DNA from: an uncultured Lachnospiraceae bacterium
Lineage (GTDB): Bacteria > Bacillota > Clostridia > Lachnospirales > Lachnospiraceae
NCBI GenBank assembly: GCA_910584695.1
Contig: CAJUBR010000095.1
Coordinates: 1-7,969, forward strand
Reading direction: 5' to 3'
Length of the DNA stretch: 7,969 nt
Below the pieces are notes generated by a model, which was given only the letters and a program-made list of their open reading frames with translations, made no database searches and was not told the DNA's origin. A program made the position numbers and the translations under genes. This document shows positions 1-5,841 of this stretch, one piece after another (position 1 is the stretch's first letter; every line of letters starts with the position of its first letter).

Positions 1-31
1 TAAAGAAAAAAATGATGAAAAAGAAGAGTTT

Positions 32-535
32 ATGACAAAGAAAATATTGAGGAAAATGAAAAGGAGGTTAAGGAATTATCAGATAAAAGGCTGTGTGCTG
101 GGGGCAGAGGAAAAAACGGCACAACAGTTAAACATAACGGATTTATTATTTCAAGCAAGAAAGACGGAAATGATAAGGCAGAGAAAATTCATTTTTGAAA
201 AGCTAAGAGTAGAAAAAGAAGAAGGAAGGGGTTGCATGTTATTAGTCCTTGACAGTCCAAAATGGAATGCACAGGATGTGTTATCTATTTTGCTGACTGC
301 GAAGGATTATTATGAGGATATCTATATAACTGTGCAAAACAATTTTGCCGGACTTGACCGGATTGCAGAATGTTTATACGAGGAGTGGGGCGTAGTACTG
401 CATGTGTGTTCAGGGGAAACGGAAATACGGCCGTTAGAATATGATTTTATATTGTTTTTATTAAAGAGCCGGCAAAAACAGTTGGTTAAAAAACATATGT
501 TTCGGAAAGCGTATATTGTAATGGATACAGAGTAG
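32..535 (+). CDS. Hypothetical protein, alpha/beta, possibly truncated at both ends
   Basis: I do not recognise this family. From ATG 32 it encodes 167 residues. The first ~60 are very basic (MTKKILRKMKRRLRN), and the middle and end alternate hydrophobic strands and helices (MLLVLDS near 69-75, IYITVQN near 97-103, VVLHVC near 121-126), which suggests a small cytoplasmic alpha/beta fold. No signal peptide, membrane span or catalytic motif is evident. The start is uncertain: the frame stays open from ATG 32 back to position 2, so the gene may begin outside the window; the purine-rich stretch before ATG 32 is a poor ribosome site, and ATG 56 behind GAGG is an alternative. The frame ends at TAG 533-535, but translation of the same frame continues coding-like to 715 (separate entry), so this may be the 5' portion of a longer gene with a premature stop. 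The next gene has its own promoter and ribosome site. Confidence 0.6.
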   Translation: MTKKILRKMKRRLRNYQIKGCVLGAEEKTAQQLNITDLLFQARKTEMIRQRKFIFEKLRVEKEEGRGCMLLVLDSPKWNAQDVLSILLTAKDYYEDIYITVQNNFAGLDRIAECLYEEWGVVLHVCSGETEIRPLEYDFILFLLKSRQKQLVKKHMFRKAYIVMDTE

Positions 536-715
536 GGAATTATTAGGAGAATGGAAGGGAAATGCAAAGATACATGGGGATGCCTTTATTCAGGTTTGTT
601 GTATGAAAAACAGCATACGGAGATTCCTTATCAGATGGCAGTGAATATTGCCTATCAAAATCCAACTCTTTATAAAGAATTTTGTGTTTCTTTCATTGCT
701 ATTTATCGTGTATAA
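536..715 (+). pseudogene. In-frame continuation of the first gene past a TAG stop
   Basis: Directly after TAG 533-535 the same reading frame stays open for 59 codons to TAA 713-715. It reads GIIRR, then a Met at 551, then WGCLYSGLLYEKQ and later IPYQMAVNIAYQNP and ending IAIYRV. The composition is protein-like, rich in Tyr, Leu and polar residues in an ordered pattern, and unlike random AT-rich intergenic sequence. It could be the missing C-terminus of the upstream protein, split by a nonsense mutation or sequencing error. It could also be a 54-residue gene starting at ATG 551; AGGAG at 545-549 lies only one base from that ATG, which is too close for good initiation and favours the split-gene reading. 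The last codons overlap the -10 element of the next gene's promoter. Confidence 0.45.
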
Positions 716-716
716 T
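687..716 (+). promoter_or_regulatory. Putative sigma-A promoter for the HD-GYP-like gene
   Basis: A perfect TATAAT lies at 711-716 and is directly preceded by TG. The -35 region is weak; TTTCTT at 687-692 gives an 18-base spacer. Transcription would start near 723, about 30 bases before ATG 752 and just upstream of the strong GGAGGG ribosome site at 738-743. The -10 overlaps the stop codon (713-715) of the preceding frame. Confidence 0.5.
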
Positions 717-751
717 GTTACAATAAGAAATAGAAAAGGAGGGTATGTTAC

Positions 752-1834
752 ATGATATACGTAAAATCTGAAAATCTAAAGGTAGGTATGCGTTTAGCGA
801 AACCAATTTATAATAAAAAGGGAGTTCTCCTATATGACCGTGATGATAAGATTACAAAACAGGGTATAGAAAGTGTTAAGAATTTTGGATTGATTGGGTT
901 ATATATTTTAGAACCGGCAGAACCGCTTCCACCAATGAGTGAAGAGGAGATAGAATTTGAACGTTTTCAGACGATGGCAGTTTTTACTTTGCGGGAGGAT
1001 TTAGATGCCATTATGCGGGGGGAAGCACCGGATAATTTGATGAAACAGACGAATGAGATTGTCAGTCGTTTTGGGAATCTTTATCACAAAATTAACTTTA
1101 ATCAGAATCTTCGAAGCACAGAGGATTATGTCTATAAACATGCATTAAACGTTGCTATTTTGTCTGCATTGATTGCTCATAGAGCAGGACTGGATGTTGT
1201 GAAGCAGACAGAGGTTGTTGTTGCTGCACTTTTACATGATGTGGGGAAATTATCCTTGAAGTCGGAACTGCGTGGAAAAATGGAGAATCTGAGTGAAGAG
1301 GAAACAGCACTGGTAGCGAAAACCGCTATTATAGGTGTAGATAAGATATCGAATGCATTTCAGATGCCGGCAGGTGTTAAGAGTACTTTGATGCAATTTT
1401 GCCAGCTTCAATATCTTCCGGAAAAAGCACCGACAGCTATTTCAGAATCTGTTAGGATATTAGTGGTTGCCAATGCTTATGATGAGGTGACTTCGATGCA
1501 GTTAGATGTATCCCCTCATACGGAGGTAGAGGCTGTAAGGATGCTTTTGGACAGACCGGATTTGTACGATGCGGAGATGGTGAATCATTTGTTAAACAGC
1601 ATTAAGATTCTGTATCCAGGAGTATGCGTGGAGCTTACCAATATGGAAAAGGGTCTTGTTCTTCGTGAGAATGATAATGATATCCTGCGTCCTGTTGTAC
1701 TTGGCTTTGAACATAATCAGGTATATAATATGGAATTGGATAATGTGTATAGCGGGATTCAGATTAAGAATATTATGAAAACGATGGATAATCGTATTAA
1801 AGTGGACCCGGAAAGATTAAAAGAATATATGTAA
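752..1834 (+). CDS. HD-GYP-type domain protein with degenerate active site
   Basis: This 360-residue cytoplasmic protein has the layout of an HD-GYP cyclic-di-GMP phosphodiesterase. Residues 1-60 form a small N-terminal domain typical of the group (LKVGMRLAKPIYNKKGVLL). The HD core is at about 120-250, and residues 285-360 are a beta-rich tail (PGVCVELTNMEKGLVLR) also common in these proteins. The core keeps the first ligand (KHALNVA, H130) and the HD motif (LLHDVGKL, H162, D163, K166). It lacks the next expected His: the usual HPxxG reads KTAIIG at 190-195. The HHE-DG-GYP segment reads FCQLQYLPEK at 216-225, and the usual VADxxDAL is VANAYDEV, with N241. The family hydrolyses cyclic di-GMP when intact; here I infer weak or absent catalysis, so a binding or scaffolding role is as likely. 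The start is well supported by GGAGGG 738-743 with an eight-base spacer. It appears monocistronic. Confidence 0.88.
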   Translation: MIYVKSENLKVGMRLAKPIYNKKGVLLYDRDDKITKQGIESVKNFGLIGLYILEPAEPLPPMSEEEIEFERFQTMAVFTLREDLDAIMRGEAPDNLMKQTNEIVSRFGNLYHKINFNQNLRSTEDYVYKHALNVAILSALIAHRAGLDVVKQTEVVVAALLHDVGKLSLKSELRGKMENLSEEETALVAKTAIIGVDKISNAFQMPAGVKSTLMQFCQLQYLPEKAPTAISESVRILVVANAYDEVTSMQLDVSPHTEVEAVRMLLDRPDLYDAEMVNHLLNSIKILYPGVCVELTNMEKGLVLRENDNDILRPVVLGFEHNQVYNMELDNVYSGIQIKNIMKTMDNRIKVDPERLKEYM

Positions 1835-1885
1835 TAGTCAAATATCTGTGCAGGCACGGTTGCTTGAGTTGTTGTGCAGAGGAAT

Positions 1886-1932
1886 AAAAAGGAAGAAGGA
1901 TGGTTCTGATATAACATGCCTTCTTCCTTTTT
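1886..1932. terminator. Bidirectional rho-independent terminator
   Basis: The arm AAAAAGGAAGAAGG (1886-1899) is perfectly complementary to CCTTCTTCCTTTTT (1919-1932), giving a 14-base-pair stem with a 19-base loop. Read on the plus strand the hairpin ends in a T run after the HD-GYP-like gene; read on the minus strand it also ends in a T run after the CBS gene. It sits between the two convergent stop codons, as expected for a shared terminator. The A/T-rich outer part of the stem provides the U tract in either direction. Confidence 0.85.
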
Positions 1933-1948
1933 GGGTTTGGTGCAATAC

Positions 1949-2353
1949 TTACATCCGGTCGTAATAATATTGAATGATATCACTTCTTGTTATGATTCCA
2001 ATGAACTTTCCACAATCATCTACAACAGGAACGAAATTCTGCCGTAGTGCAGTGGAGAGAAGATCTTCCATGTTGGAGCTTGCATTGACGGTAGCATAAT
2101 CGTTGCGGCGTGGAATGTCCGTTAGACGCAGATTTTCCGGCCGGTTTAGGGCTGTCATATCGTTATGTCTGCAATACCATAAAATATCACCTTCCGTTAA
2201 GGTTCCTATGTATTCCCCCTCATTATTCAGGATTGGAATAGCAGAATATTTGTAATACTCCATTTTTTCGAGAACCTGACGTAATGAATAGTCATCCTCT
2301 AAAAAGGCAACTTCCGCCTTTGGAGTTAAAAAGAATAATATATTAATGATCAT
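1949..2353 (-). CDS. Tandem CBS-domain protein
   Basis: From ATG 2353 this is a 134-residue cytoplasmic protein consisting almost entirely of two CBS domains. The first spans about residues 12-64 (YSAIPILNNEGEYIGTLTEGD) and the second about 78-130 (FVPVVDDCGKFIGIITRSD). CBS pairs form a Bateman module that binds adenosyl ligands such as AMP, ATP or S-adenosylmethionine; the TEGD (53-56) and TRSD (122-125) stretches match the usual ribose-phosphate contact motif T/S-x-x-D. No catalytic or DNA-binding domain is attached, so it probably acts as a sensor on a partner protein that is not visible here. The frame is open upstream to 2422, but those residues look non-coding and overlap the promoter. 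The ribosome site AGGGGG at 2356-2361 is only two bases from ATG 2353 and eight bases from an in-frame ATT at 2347-2345, which would give the N-terminus MNILFFLTPK. The start is therefore uncertain. Confidence 0.88.
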   Translation of the reverse strand: MIINILFFLTPKAEVAFLEDDYSLRQVLEKMEYYKYSAIPILNNEGEYIGTLTEGDILWYCRHNDMTALNRPENLRLTDIPRRNDYATVNASSNMEDLLSTALRQNFVPVVDDCGKFIGIITRSDIIQYYYDRM

Positions 2354-2363
2354 CACCCCCTCT
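2354..2363 (-). promoter_or_regulatory. Strong ribosome binding site that decides the CBS start
   Basis: On the minus strand the sequence AGAGGGGGTG precedes ATG ATC ATT AAT. It continues into GAT and matches the anti-Shine-Dalgarno complement AGGAGGTGAT with one mismatch. The spacing is two bases to ATG 2353 but eight bases to ATT 2347, so the site is better placed for initiation at the rare ATT codon. Confidence 0.55.
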
Positions 2364-2389
2364 ACGTTTAGATAACTCCAATTATTTAT

Positions 2390-2418
2390 AGTATATAATA
2401 AAATGAGAGTAAAAACAA
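2390..2418 (-). promoter_or_regulatory. Putative sigma-A promoter for the CBS gene
   Basis: On the minus strand TTGTTT (2418-2413) and TATACT (2395-2390) are separated by exactly 17 bases. The predicted transcription start near 2383 leaves a leader of about 30 bases before the ribosome site and start codon. It faces away from the promoter of the divergent coiled-coil gene. Confidence 0.55.
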
Positions 2419-2468
2419 TCAAATAAATAATTAAGATTATAAATTTTGACGGCAGGACTTTCTGAAAA

Positions 2469-2496
2469 TTGTCGAAAACGGTTGTATTTGTATAGT
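2469..2496 (+). promoter_or_regulatory. Putative sigma-A promoter for the coiled-coil membrane protein gene
   Basis: TTGTCG at 2469-2474 and TATAGT at 2491-2496 are separated by 16 bases, with TG directly before the -10. Transcription would begin near 2503, leaving a leader of about 70 bases before ATG 2575. This position supports a start inside the open frame, not at a TTG at 2446. Confidence 0.45.
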
Positions 2497-2574
2497 AGGT
2501 TTGTTAAAATAAGTACAAATGTTGCGTTTTTTGTTTTGCATAACACAATAGATAGGGTGAAAGCGAGGCAGGGT

Positions 2575-3690
2575 ATGCTGGAAAATGTATTTAATGAGAA
2601 TGTAGATTATCTTTATCAGGTTCAGACGGATCTTGAGGCCGTAGAACAGTTAAAGAAGGAATTGGCAGAATATAAGAATCAGGAAAAGAATTTAAAAAAG
2701 GCCATTGTAGCAGAAGAGAAATCCATTCAGGAAGAGATTACCCAGACGATCCGTAAGCGGAAGAATGAGATAGAGAAAGTCTATGATTCCCAGATTGATG
2801 CGAATAAGAATAAAAATCGTAATGTAAAGGCAAAGAGGGACAGGGCCAAGTTAAAACGTGTGGATGAGCGGGTTTCAATAGAAACGGCAGAGCTTAGCGA
2901 AGAAAACCGGCAGCTGCATGTAGAGATGAGGACATTATTTAAAGCACAGCATGTACCATCCTTTTGTCTGTCCAAGCTTTTTTATGCCTTGTTTATGCCA
3001 AAACATATTTGGGAGATTTTGGTGTTGTTTCTTACCATTATCCTTACATATGTGGGAGTGCCTTCGTTAATGTATATTTTATCGGTTAATGTCTTTTTTA
3101 AGGAAAGCAAACAGGTTACCTTTCTTTGTACGCTGACGGTTTCCTTAACTTTGTTTATTCTGGGTTTTATTTATATTCTGATGCTGAATAAAGTTAAGAT
3201 AAAATATTATGATACGCTGCTAGAAGGGTGTAATATGAAAGACAAGGTGGCAGCAAATAAGCGCCAGATGAAAGCGATTCGGAATAAGATTAATAAGGAT
3301 AAGGATGATAGTGTATACGGATTGGATAAATACGATAATAAGCTTGCTGAGCTGGATGAAGAGTTAAACCAGATCAGCAGGGAAAAGCAGGATGCCATGA
3401 CACTCTTTGAAACGGAGACAAAACAGCTTCTTACGAATGAAGTGAATGACAGACGGCTCGGAAAACTGGAACAGATGAAGGCTGATCTGGAAACAATGGA
3501 GGAGCAGATGACGGTACTGGATGAAGATATTCAGAATTCTTCACTGGCAATCGCGAATAATTATGGTGCAATTCTTGGCAAAGATTTTTGTACACCTGCA
3601 AAAGTAGCGGATTTAATTTCGTTAATGGAAGACGGAACCGCAGATACGGTTTCAGAAGCCATTGCCGCATATAAAGGTGCCGGAAGATAA
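2575..3690 (+). CDS. Membrane protein with two long coiled-coil regions
   Basis: I do not recognise a named family. From ATG 2575 the product has 371 residues in five parts: a short N-terminus; a highly charged helical region at about 12-122 rich in K, E, R and Q with heptad-like spacing; two membrane spans at about 145-171 and 182-204; a second charged coiled coil at about 220-322; and a conserved-looking tail at about 341-367 (CTPAKVADLISLMEDG, then AIAAY) that resembles a helical 'gradient of few residues' motif seen at the end of other Firmicute coiled-coil proteins. Two spans close together put both coiled coils on the same side, and the K-rich flanks argue that this is the cytoplasm. 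A structural or scaffolding role at the membrane is an inference. ATG 2575 was chosen because GAGG 2565-2568 sits six bases upstream; the frame is open back to TTG 2446, but that stretch holds the promoter. The gene ends five bases from the convergent yyaC stop with no visible terminator. Confidence 0.75.
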   Translation: MLENVFNENVDYLYQVQTDLEAVEQLKKELAEYKNQEKNLKKAIVAEEKSIQEEITQTIRKRKNEIEKVYDSQIDANKNKNRNVKAKRDRAKLKRVDERVSIETAELSEENRQLHVEMRTLFKAQHVPSFCLSKLFYALFMPKHIWEILVLFLTIILTYVGVPSLMYILSVNVFFKESKQVTFLCTLTVSLTLFILGFIYILMLNKVKIKYYDTLLEGCNMKDKVAANKRQMKAIRNKINKDKDDSVYGLDKYDNKLAELDEELNQISREKQDAMTLFETETKQLLTNEVNDRRLGKLEQMKADLETMEEQMTVLDEDIQNSSLAIANNYGAILGKDFCTPAKVADLISLMEDGTADTVSEAIAAYKGAGR

Positions 3691-3695
3691 AATAC

Positions 3696-4295
3696 TTACG
3701 GTTTCGGAATAGGAACGGGAGAAATCATGCGGCTGACAGTAGTGGTTTGTTCTGTAAGCTGAATTTCCAGAAAGCACCAGTAGAGTGCATTGCTGATACA
3801 ATTAGCCAGAGTCATTACAGTGTGAAGTCTTGTGCTTTGCAGTAAAATAGAATTCGGAAAACCGGCAACATTTACAATGCCTGTGATAGAGAGATTCCCT
3901 ATTGCAGGCAGTTTTTTGTTTACGCCTTTTCCGGGAATAAGTGGTGTGCTGCTCAAAGTCGCATAACCAATGTGTTCTGGTATGCCCAAAGAAGCATCTA
4001 CCGCAATAATAAATGGTTCTGAATATTTAGAATATATGTCATGAATGGTCTGCTCGAGATTTAATGCATGAACCGGGGTTTCCAATGTTCCATAAACGGG
4101 GATCATAGGCATAAGGCTTTTTAAATGTTCGCCTACTAACGGGCCTAAGCAGTCACCGGTAGCACGGTCTGTTCCGATGCACAGAATAATAATATTATCT
4201 GTGGAAGCATGGCTGTTCTTTAGAGTGTTGTATATTTCTTTGTTTAAATTTAGGTCGGCGCCTTGTTCAAACGCATTATAGTAAAAAGGTGTCAT
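3696..4295 (-). CDS. yyaC: YyaC-family spore protein (DUF1256, putative peptidase fold)
   Basis: The 199-residue product matches the YyaC family of spore-forming Firmicutes, close to the usual length of about 200. Diagnostic stretches are CIGTDRATGDCLGPLVG at 39-55 (with Asp43 and Asp48), YGTLETPVHALNL at 68-80 (with His76), VDASLG at 99-104, and the Gly/Lys-rich segment GKGVNKKLPAIGNLSITG at 122-139. The family shares the fold of the germination protease GPR and the hydrogenase-maturation peptidase HybD, and the conserved Asp and His residues are in place, but its substrate is not known to me. There is no signal peptide, so it is probably cytoplasmic. Its presence suggests a sporulating lineage. 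The start is supported by GGAGG (4303-4307) seven bases upstream of ATG 4295. It is alone on the minus strand here, convergent with the coiled-coil gene and divergent from the LysM gene. Confidence 0.93.
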   Translation of the reverse strand: MTPFYYNAFEQGADLNLNKEIYNTLKNSHASTDNIIILCIGTDRATGDCLGPLVGEHLKSLMPMIPVYGTLETPVHALNLEQTIHDIYSKYSEPFIIAVDASLGIPEHIGYATLSSTPLIPGKGVNKKLPAIGNLSITGIVNVAGFPNSILLQSTRLHTVMTLANCISNALYWCFLEIQLTEQTTTVSRMISPVPIPKP

Positions 4296-4322
4296 AGTGC
4301 TGCCTCCGGTATTCCTGTAAGT

Positions 4323-4331
4323 TATTGTATG
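4323..4331 (-). promoter_or_regulatory. Sporulation-sigma-like -10 element upstream of yyaC
   Basis: On the minus strand CATACAATA matches the sigma-K -10 pattern CATAnnnTA and also the sigma-E -10 CATACAnT. Transcription would start about 20 bases before the yyaC start, which fits. No convincing matching -35 (AC for sigma-K, an ATA-containing box for sigma-E) is seen at the right distance, and no good sigma-A -35 is present either. Confidence 0.35.
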
Positions 4332-4530
4332 AAAAGTATGAACATTTTGAGCCTGTTTTAGACAAAATAGGAAAGAAAAATTTTTTTCGGATTCTCATCA
4401 TGTCGTTTTTTATATAGAAAAGAAAAAATATTTCTGATATTGCGGGCATTTTGCCGATTCGGATGACATTTTTAGACATGATAAGCGTTTACGGCATGGT
4501 ATGTTACTGATTAGCAAAAATGTCACGGAA

Positions 4531-4537
4531 AGGAAGG
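4531..4537 (+). promoter_or_regulatory. Ribosome binding site choosing the start of the LysM gene
   Basis: AGGAAGG ends six bases before ATG 4544. The upstream in-frame ATG 4520 has no purine-rich site before it and would place this ribosome site inside its own coding region. ATG 4544 is therefore preferred, giving the N-terminus MIEIVYDK. Confidence 0.7.
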
Positions 4538-4543
4538 AAGAGC

Positions 4544-5695
4544 ATGATTGAGATTGTGTATGATAAAGATGGCCAAACAGAAGATAACATTTTTGCGGGA
4601 ATTACGTTACCAAAGAATATAAGGCAGATAGGTGTCCCTAGTGGAAACAGAAGAATATATATTGAAGATTATGTCATGACTTACTTAAATCAGCTTGCAA
4701 ATCCAAATTCCACGTTTGCCAGAGGAGCGATTTTGGTCGGAGAAACAGTCAGGAGCGTAAACGGTGAAGTTATATTTATAAGTGGAGCACTTGCAGCACA
4801 GAATCTGGAATTGGATTTGGAGGAATCTATATTTGACGGGGAGACGTGGAGCTATATTTATCAGGAAGTAAAGACATATTTTCCTGACTTGGAGGTCGTA
4901 GGTTGGTTTTTGTCTAGAATGGGTTTTTCTACTGCGATAAATGATATGATTGTAAAAATACATATGGATAATTTTGCAGGTCCGGATAAGGTTCTTTATA
5001 TTATGGATGCATTGGAGGGCGAAGATGCGTTTTATTTAATGGAGGAAGAGGGGCTTAGAAGACAGAGCGGTTATTATATTTATTATGCCAGAAATGAAGC
5101 TATGCAGAATTTTATGATTGCTTCAAAAGGAGACACGGAGTCGGACGAAACCAACGAGGTAGAGCAAAGGGATGAAGCGGTTATGCACAATTACAAAAGA
5201 ATTATGGAGGAACGTGCAAAGAACGCAAAGATTGAACGGATGAACAGGCGGTTGTCCGGAATTTGTTCCGGGCTTGTAGTAGCGGTTCTTGCATTAGGAA
5301 TAGCGGTATTTAGTAATTATCAGATGCTGGAAAAAATAGAATATAAACTGATAGAAAATGGAATTTCTATATCGGGGAATAAGGGAAAAATGTTTTCAGA
5401 TACAGATGGAAGAATGGAGGAAACACGACAGGAGAATCAAAAATCGGAGGAAGGAGCTGCGAAAAAGGAGGGGGGAGAAGCTGTCGATACTGCAAAAGTA
5501 AGGTCTGCGGCTGCAAATCTGCCACAATATTATACGGTGCAAAATGGGGACACGCTTTCTTCCATTAGTTTTAAAATGTACAACTCGGTGGGATATGTTG
5601 CTGAATTAATGGAAGCAAATGGTTTAGGAGAGGCAGATGATATTCATGAGGGTGATCGGATTCTGATTCCCACTGTTCATATGGAAGGTTCCTGA
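4544..5695 (+). CDS. Membrane-anchored protein: degenerate MPN/JAMM-like domain plus LysM
   Basis: From ATG 4544 the product has 383 residues. Residues ~33-190 look like an MPN/JAB1 domain: a strand and glycine stretch ARGAILVGE with Glu67 at the expected position, then the core EVVGWFLSRMGFS at 117-129, where active JAMM enzymes have GW(F/Y)HSHP..S..D. Here both metal-binding His are replaced (Leu121 and Arg123), so isopeptidase or metalloprotease activity is unlikely. A charged linker at ~200-235 leads to one membrane span at about 240-257 with Arg/Lys on its N-terminal side, which places the MPN-like part in the cytoplasm. After a charged, disordered segment a LysM domain occupies ~328-376 (YYTVQNGDTLSSIS ... 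IHEGDRILIP), expected to bind peptidoglycan outside. The protein could link an inner protein partner to the wall. It is divergent from yyaC with 248 bases between; no clear sigma-A promoter was found there. ATG 4520 is an alternative start. Confidence 0.82.
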   Translation: MIEIVYDKDGQTEDNIFAGITLPKNIRQIGVPSGNRRIYIEDYVMTYLNQLANPNSTFARGAILVGETVRSVNGEVIFISGALAAQNLELDLEESIFDGETWSYIYQEVKTYFPDLEVVGWFLSRMGFSTAINDMIVKIHMDNFAGPDKVLYIMDALEGEDAFYLMEEEGLRRQSGYYIYYARNEAMQNFMIASKGDTESDETNEVEQRDEAVMHNYKRIMEERAKNAKIERMNRRLSGICSGLVVAVLALGIAVFSNYQMLEKIEYKLIENGISISGNKGKMFSDTDGRMEETRQENQKSEEGAAKKEGGEAVDTAKVRSAAANLPQYYTVQNGDTLSSISFKMYNSVGYVAELMEANGLGEADDIHEGDRILIPTVHMEGS

Positions 5696-5708
5696 TAAAA
5701 ACGCAAAT

Positions 5709-5725
5709 AAAGGTAGTACCTTTTT
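5709..5725 (+). terminator. Weak hairpin with T tract after the LysM gene
   Basis: AAAGGTA and TACCTTT flank a single G (5709-5723), with the T run extending to 5725. In RNA this would be an AAAGG/CCUUU stem with a five-base loop. It is 14 bases past the stop codon. The stem is short and AU-rich, so termination is probably partial, if it acts at all. Confidence 0.35.
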
Positions 5726-5736
5726 GGAAAATATAG

Positions 5737-5742
5737 TATAAT
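5737..5742 (+). promoter_or_regulatory. Putative -10 element for the DUF5711-like/CvpA pair
   Basis: A perfect TATAAT lies in a 146-base gap before the DUF5711-like gene. No good -35 lies 16-18 bases upstream (TAGTAC at 5714-5719 with a 17-base spacer is poor), so an activator or another sigma factor may be needed. Transcription would start near 5749, giving a leader of about 90 bases that contains the overlapping palindromes at 5757-5784. Confidence 0.4.
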
Positions 5743-5756
5743 AAAATAAGTATACC

Positions 5757-5784
5757 TATCTTTAAGATAAATTTATCTATAGAT
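5757..5784. repeat. Three overlapping palindromes (ATCT/AGAT array)
   Basis: The 28 bases contain TATCTT-T-AAGATA (5757-5769), the perfect 14-base palindrome AGATAAATTTATCT (5765-5778) and the perfect 10-base palindrome ATCTATAGAT (5775-5784), each sharing an arm with the next. ATCT and AGAT therefore alternate at 5758, 5765, 5775 and 5781. The array lies just after the predicted transcription start of the DUF5711-like gene, where a repressor operator or alternative RNA hairpins would act. Confidence 0.6.
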
Positions 5785-5841
5785 TTATCACTGAAAGGGA
5801 TGTGAATATTACGTTATACGAAATGAAAAAGGTTGATTATA

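Noticed and set aside
533..535. TAG read as pyrrolysine
   Set aside because: TAG also ends the DUF5711-like gene at 7129-7131 as an ordinary stop, and no pyrrolysine genes are visible.
322..567. Minus-strand frame opposite the first gene
   Set aside because: It is antisense to a better-supported coding frame, has no ribosome site, and its composition looks like a shadow.
2354..2422. Hydrophobic N-terminal extension of the CBS protein on the minus strand
   Set aside because: It overlaps the predicted CBS promoter and ribosome site, and a membrane-like leader does not fit a cytoplasmic CBS pair.
2446..2574. Upstream extension of the coiled-coil gene from a TTG codon
   Set aside because: No ribosome site precedes TTG 2446, the segment contains a likely promoter, and ATG 2575 has GAGG at a six-base spacing.
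4370..4435. A/T runs and short palindromes between yyaC and the LysM gene
   Set aside because: GAAAAATTTTTTTC-like runs in AT-rich DNA are expected by chance; no promoter with both boxes at proper spacing could be assembled.
4276..4479. 67-residue minus-strand frame overlapping the yyaC start
   Set aside because: No ribosome site, low-complexity F/K composition, and it covers the yyaC promoter region.
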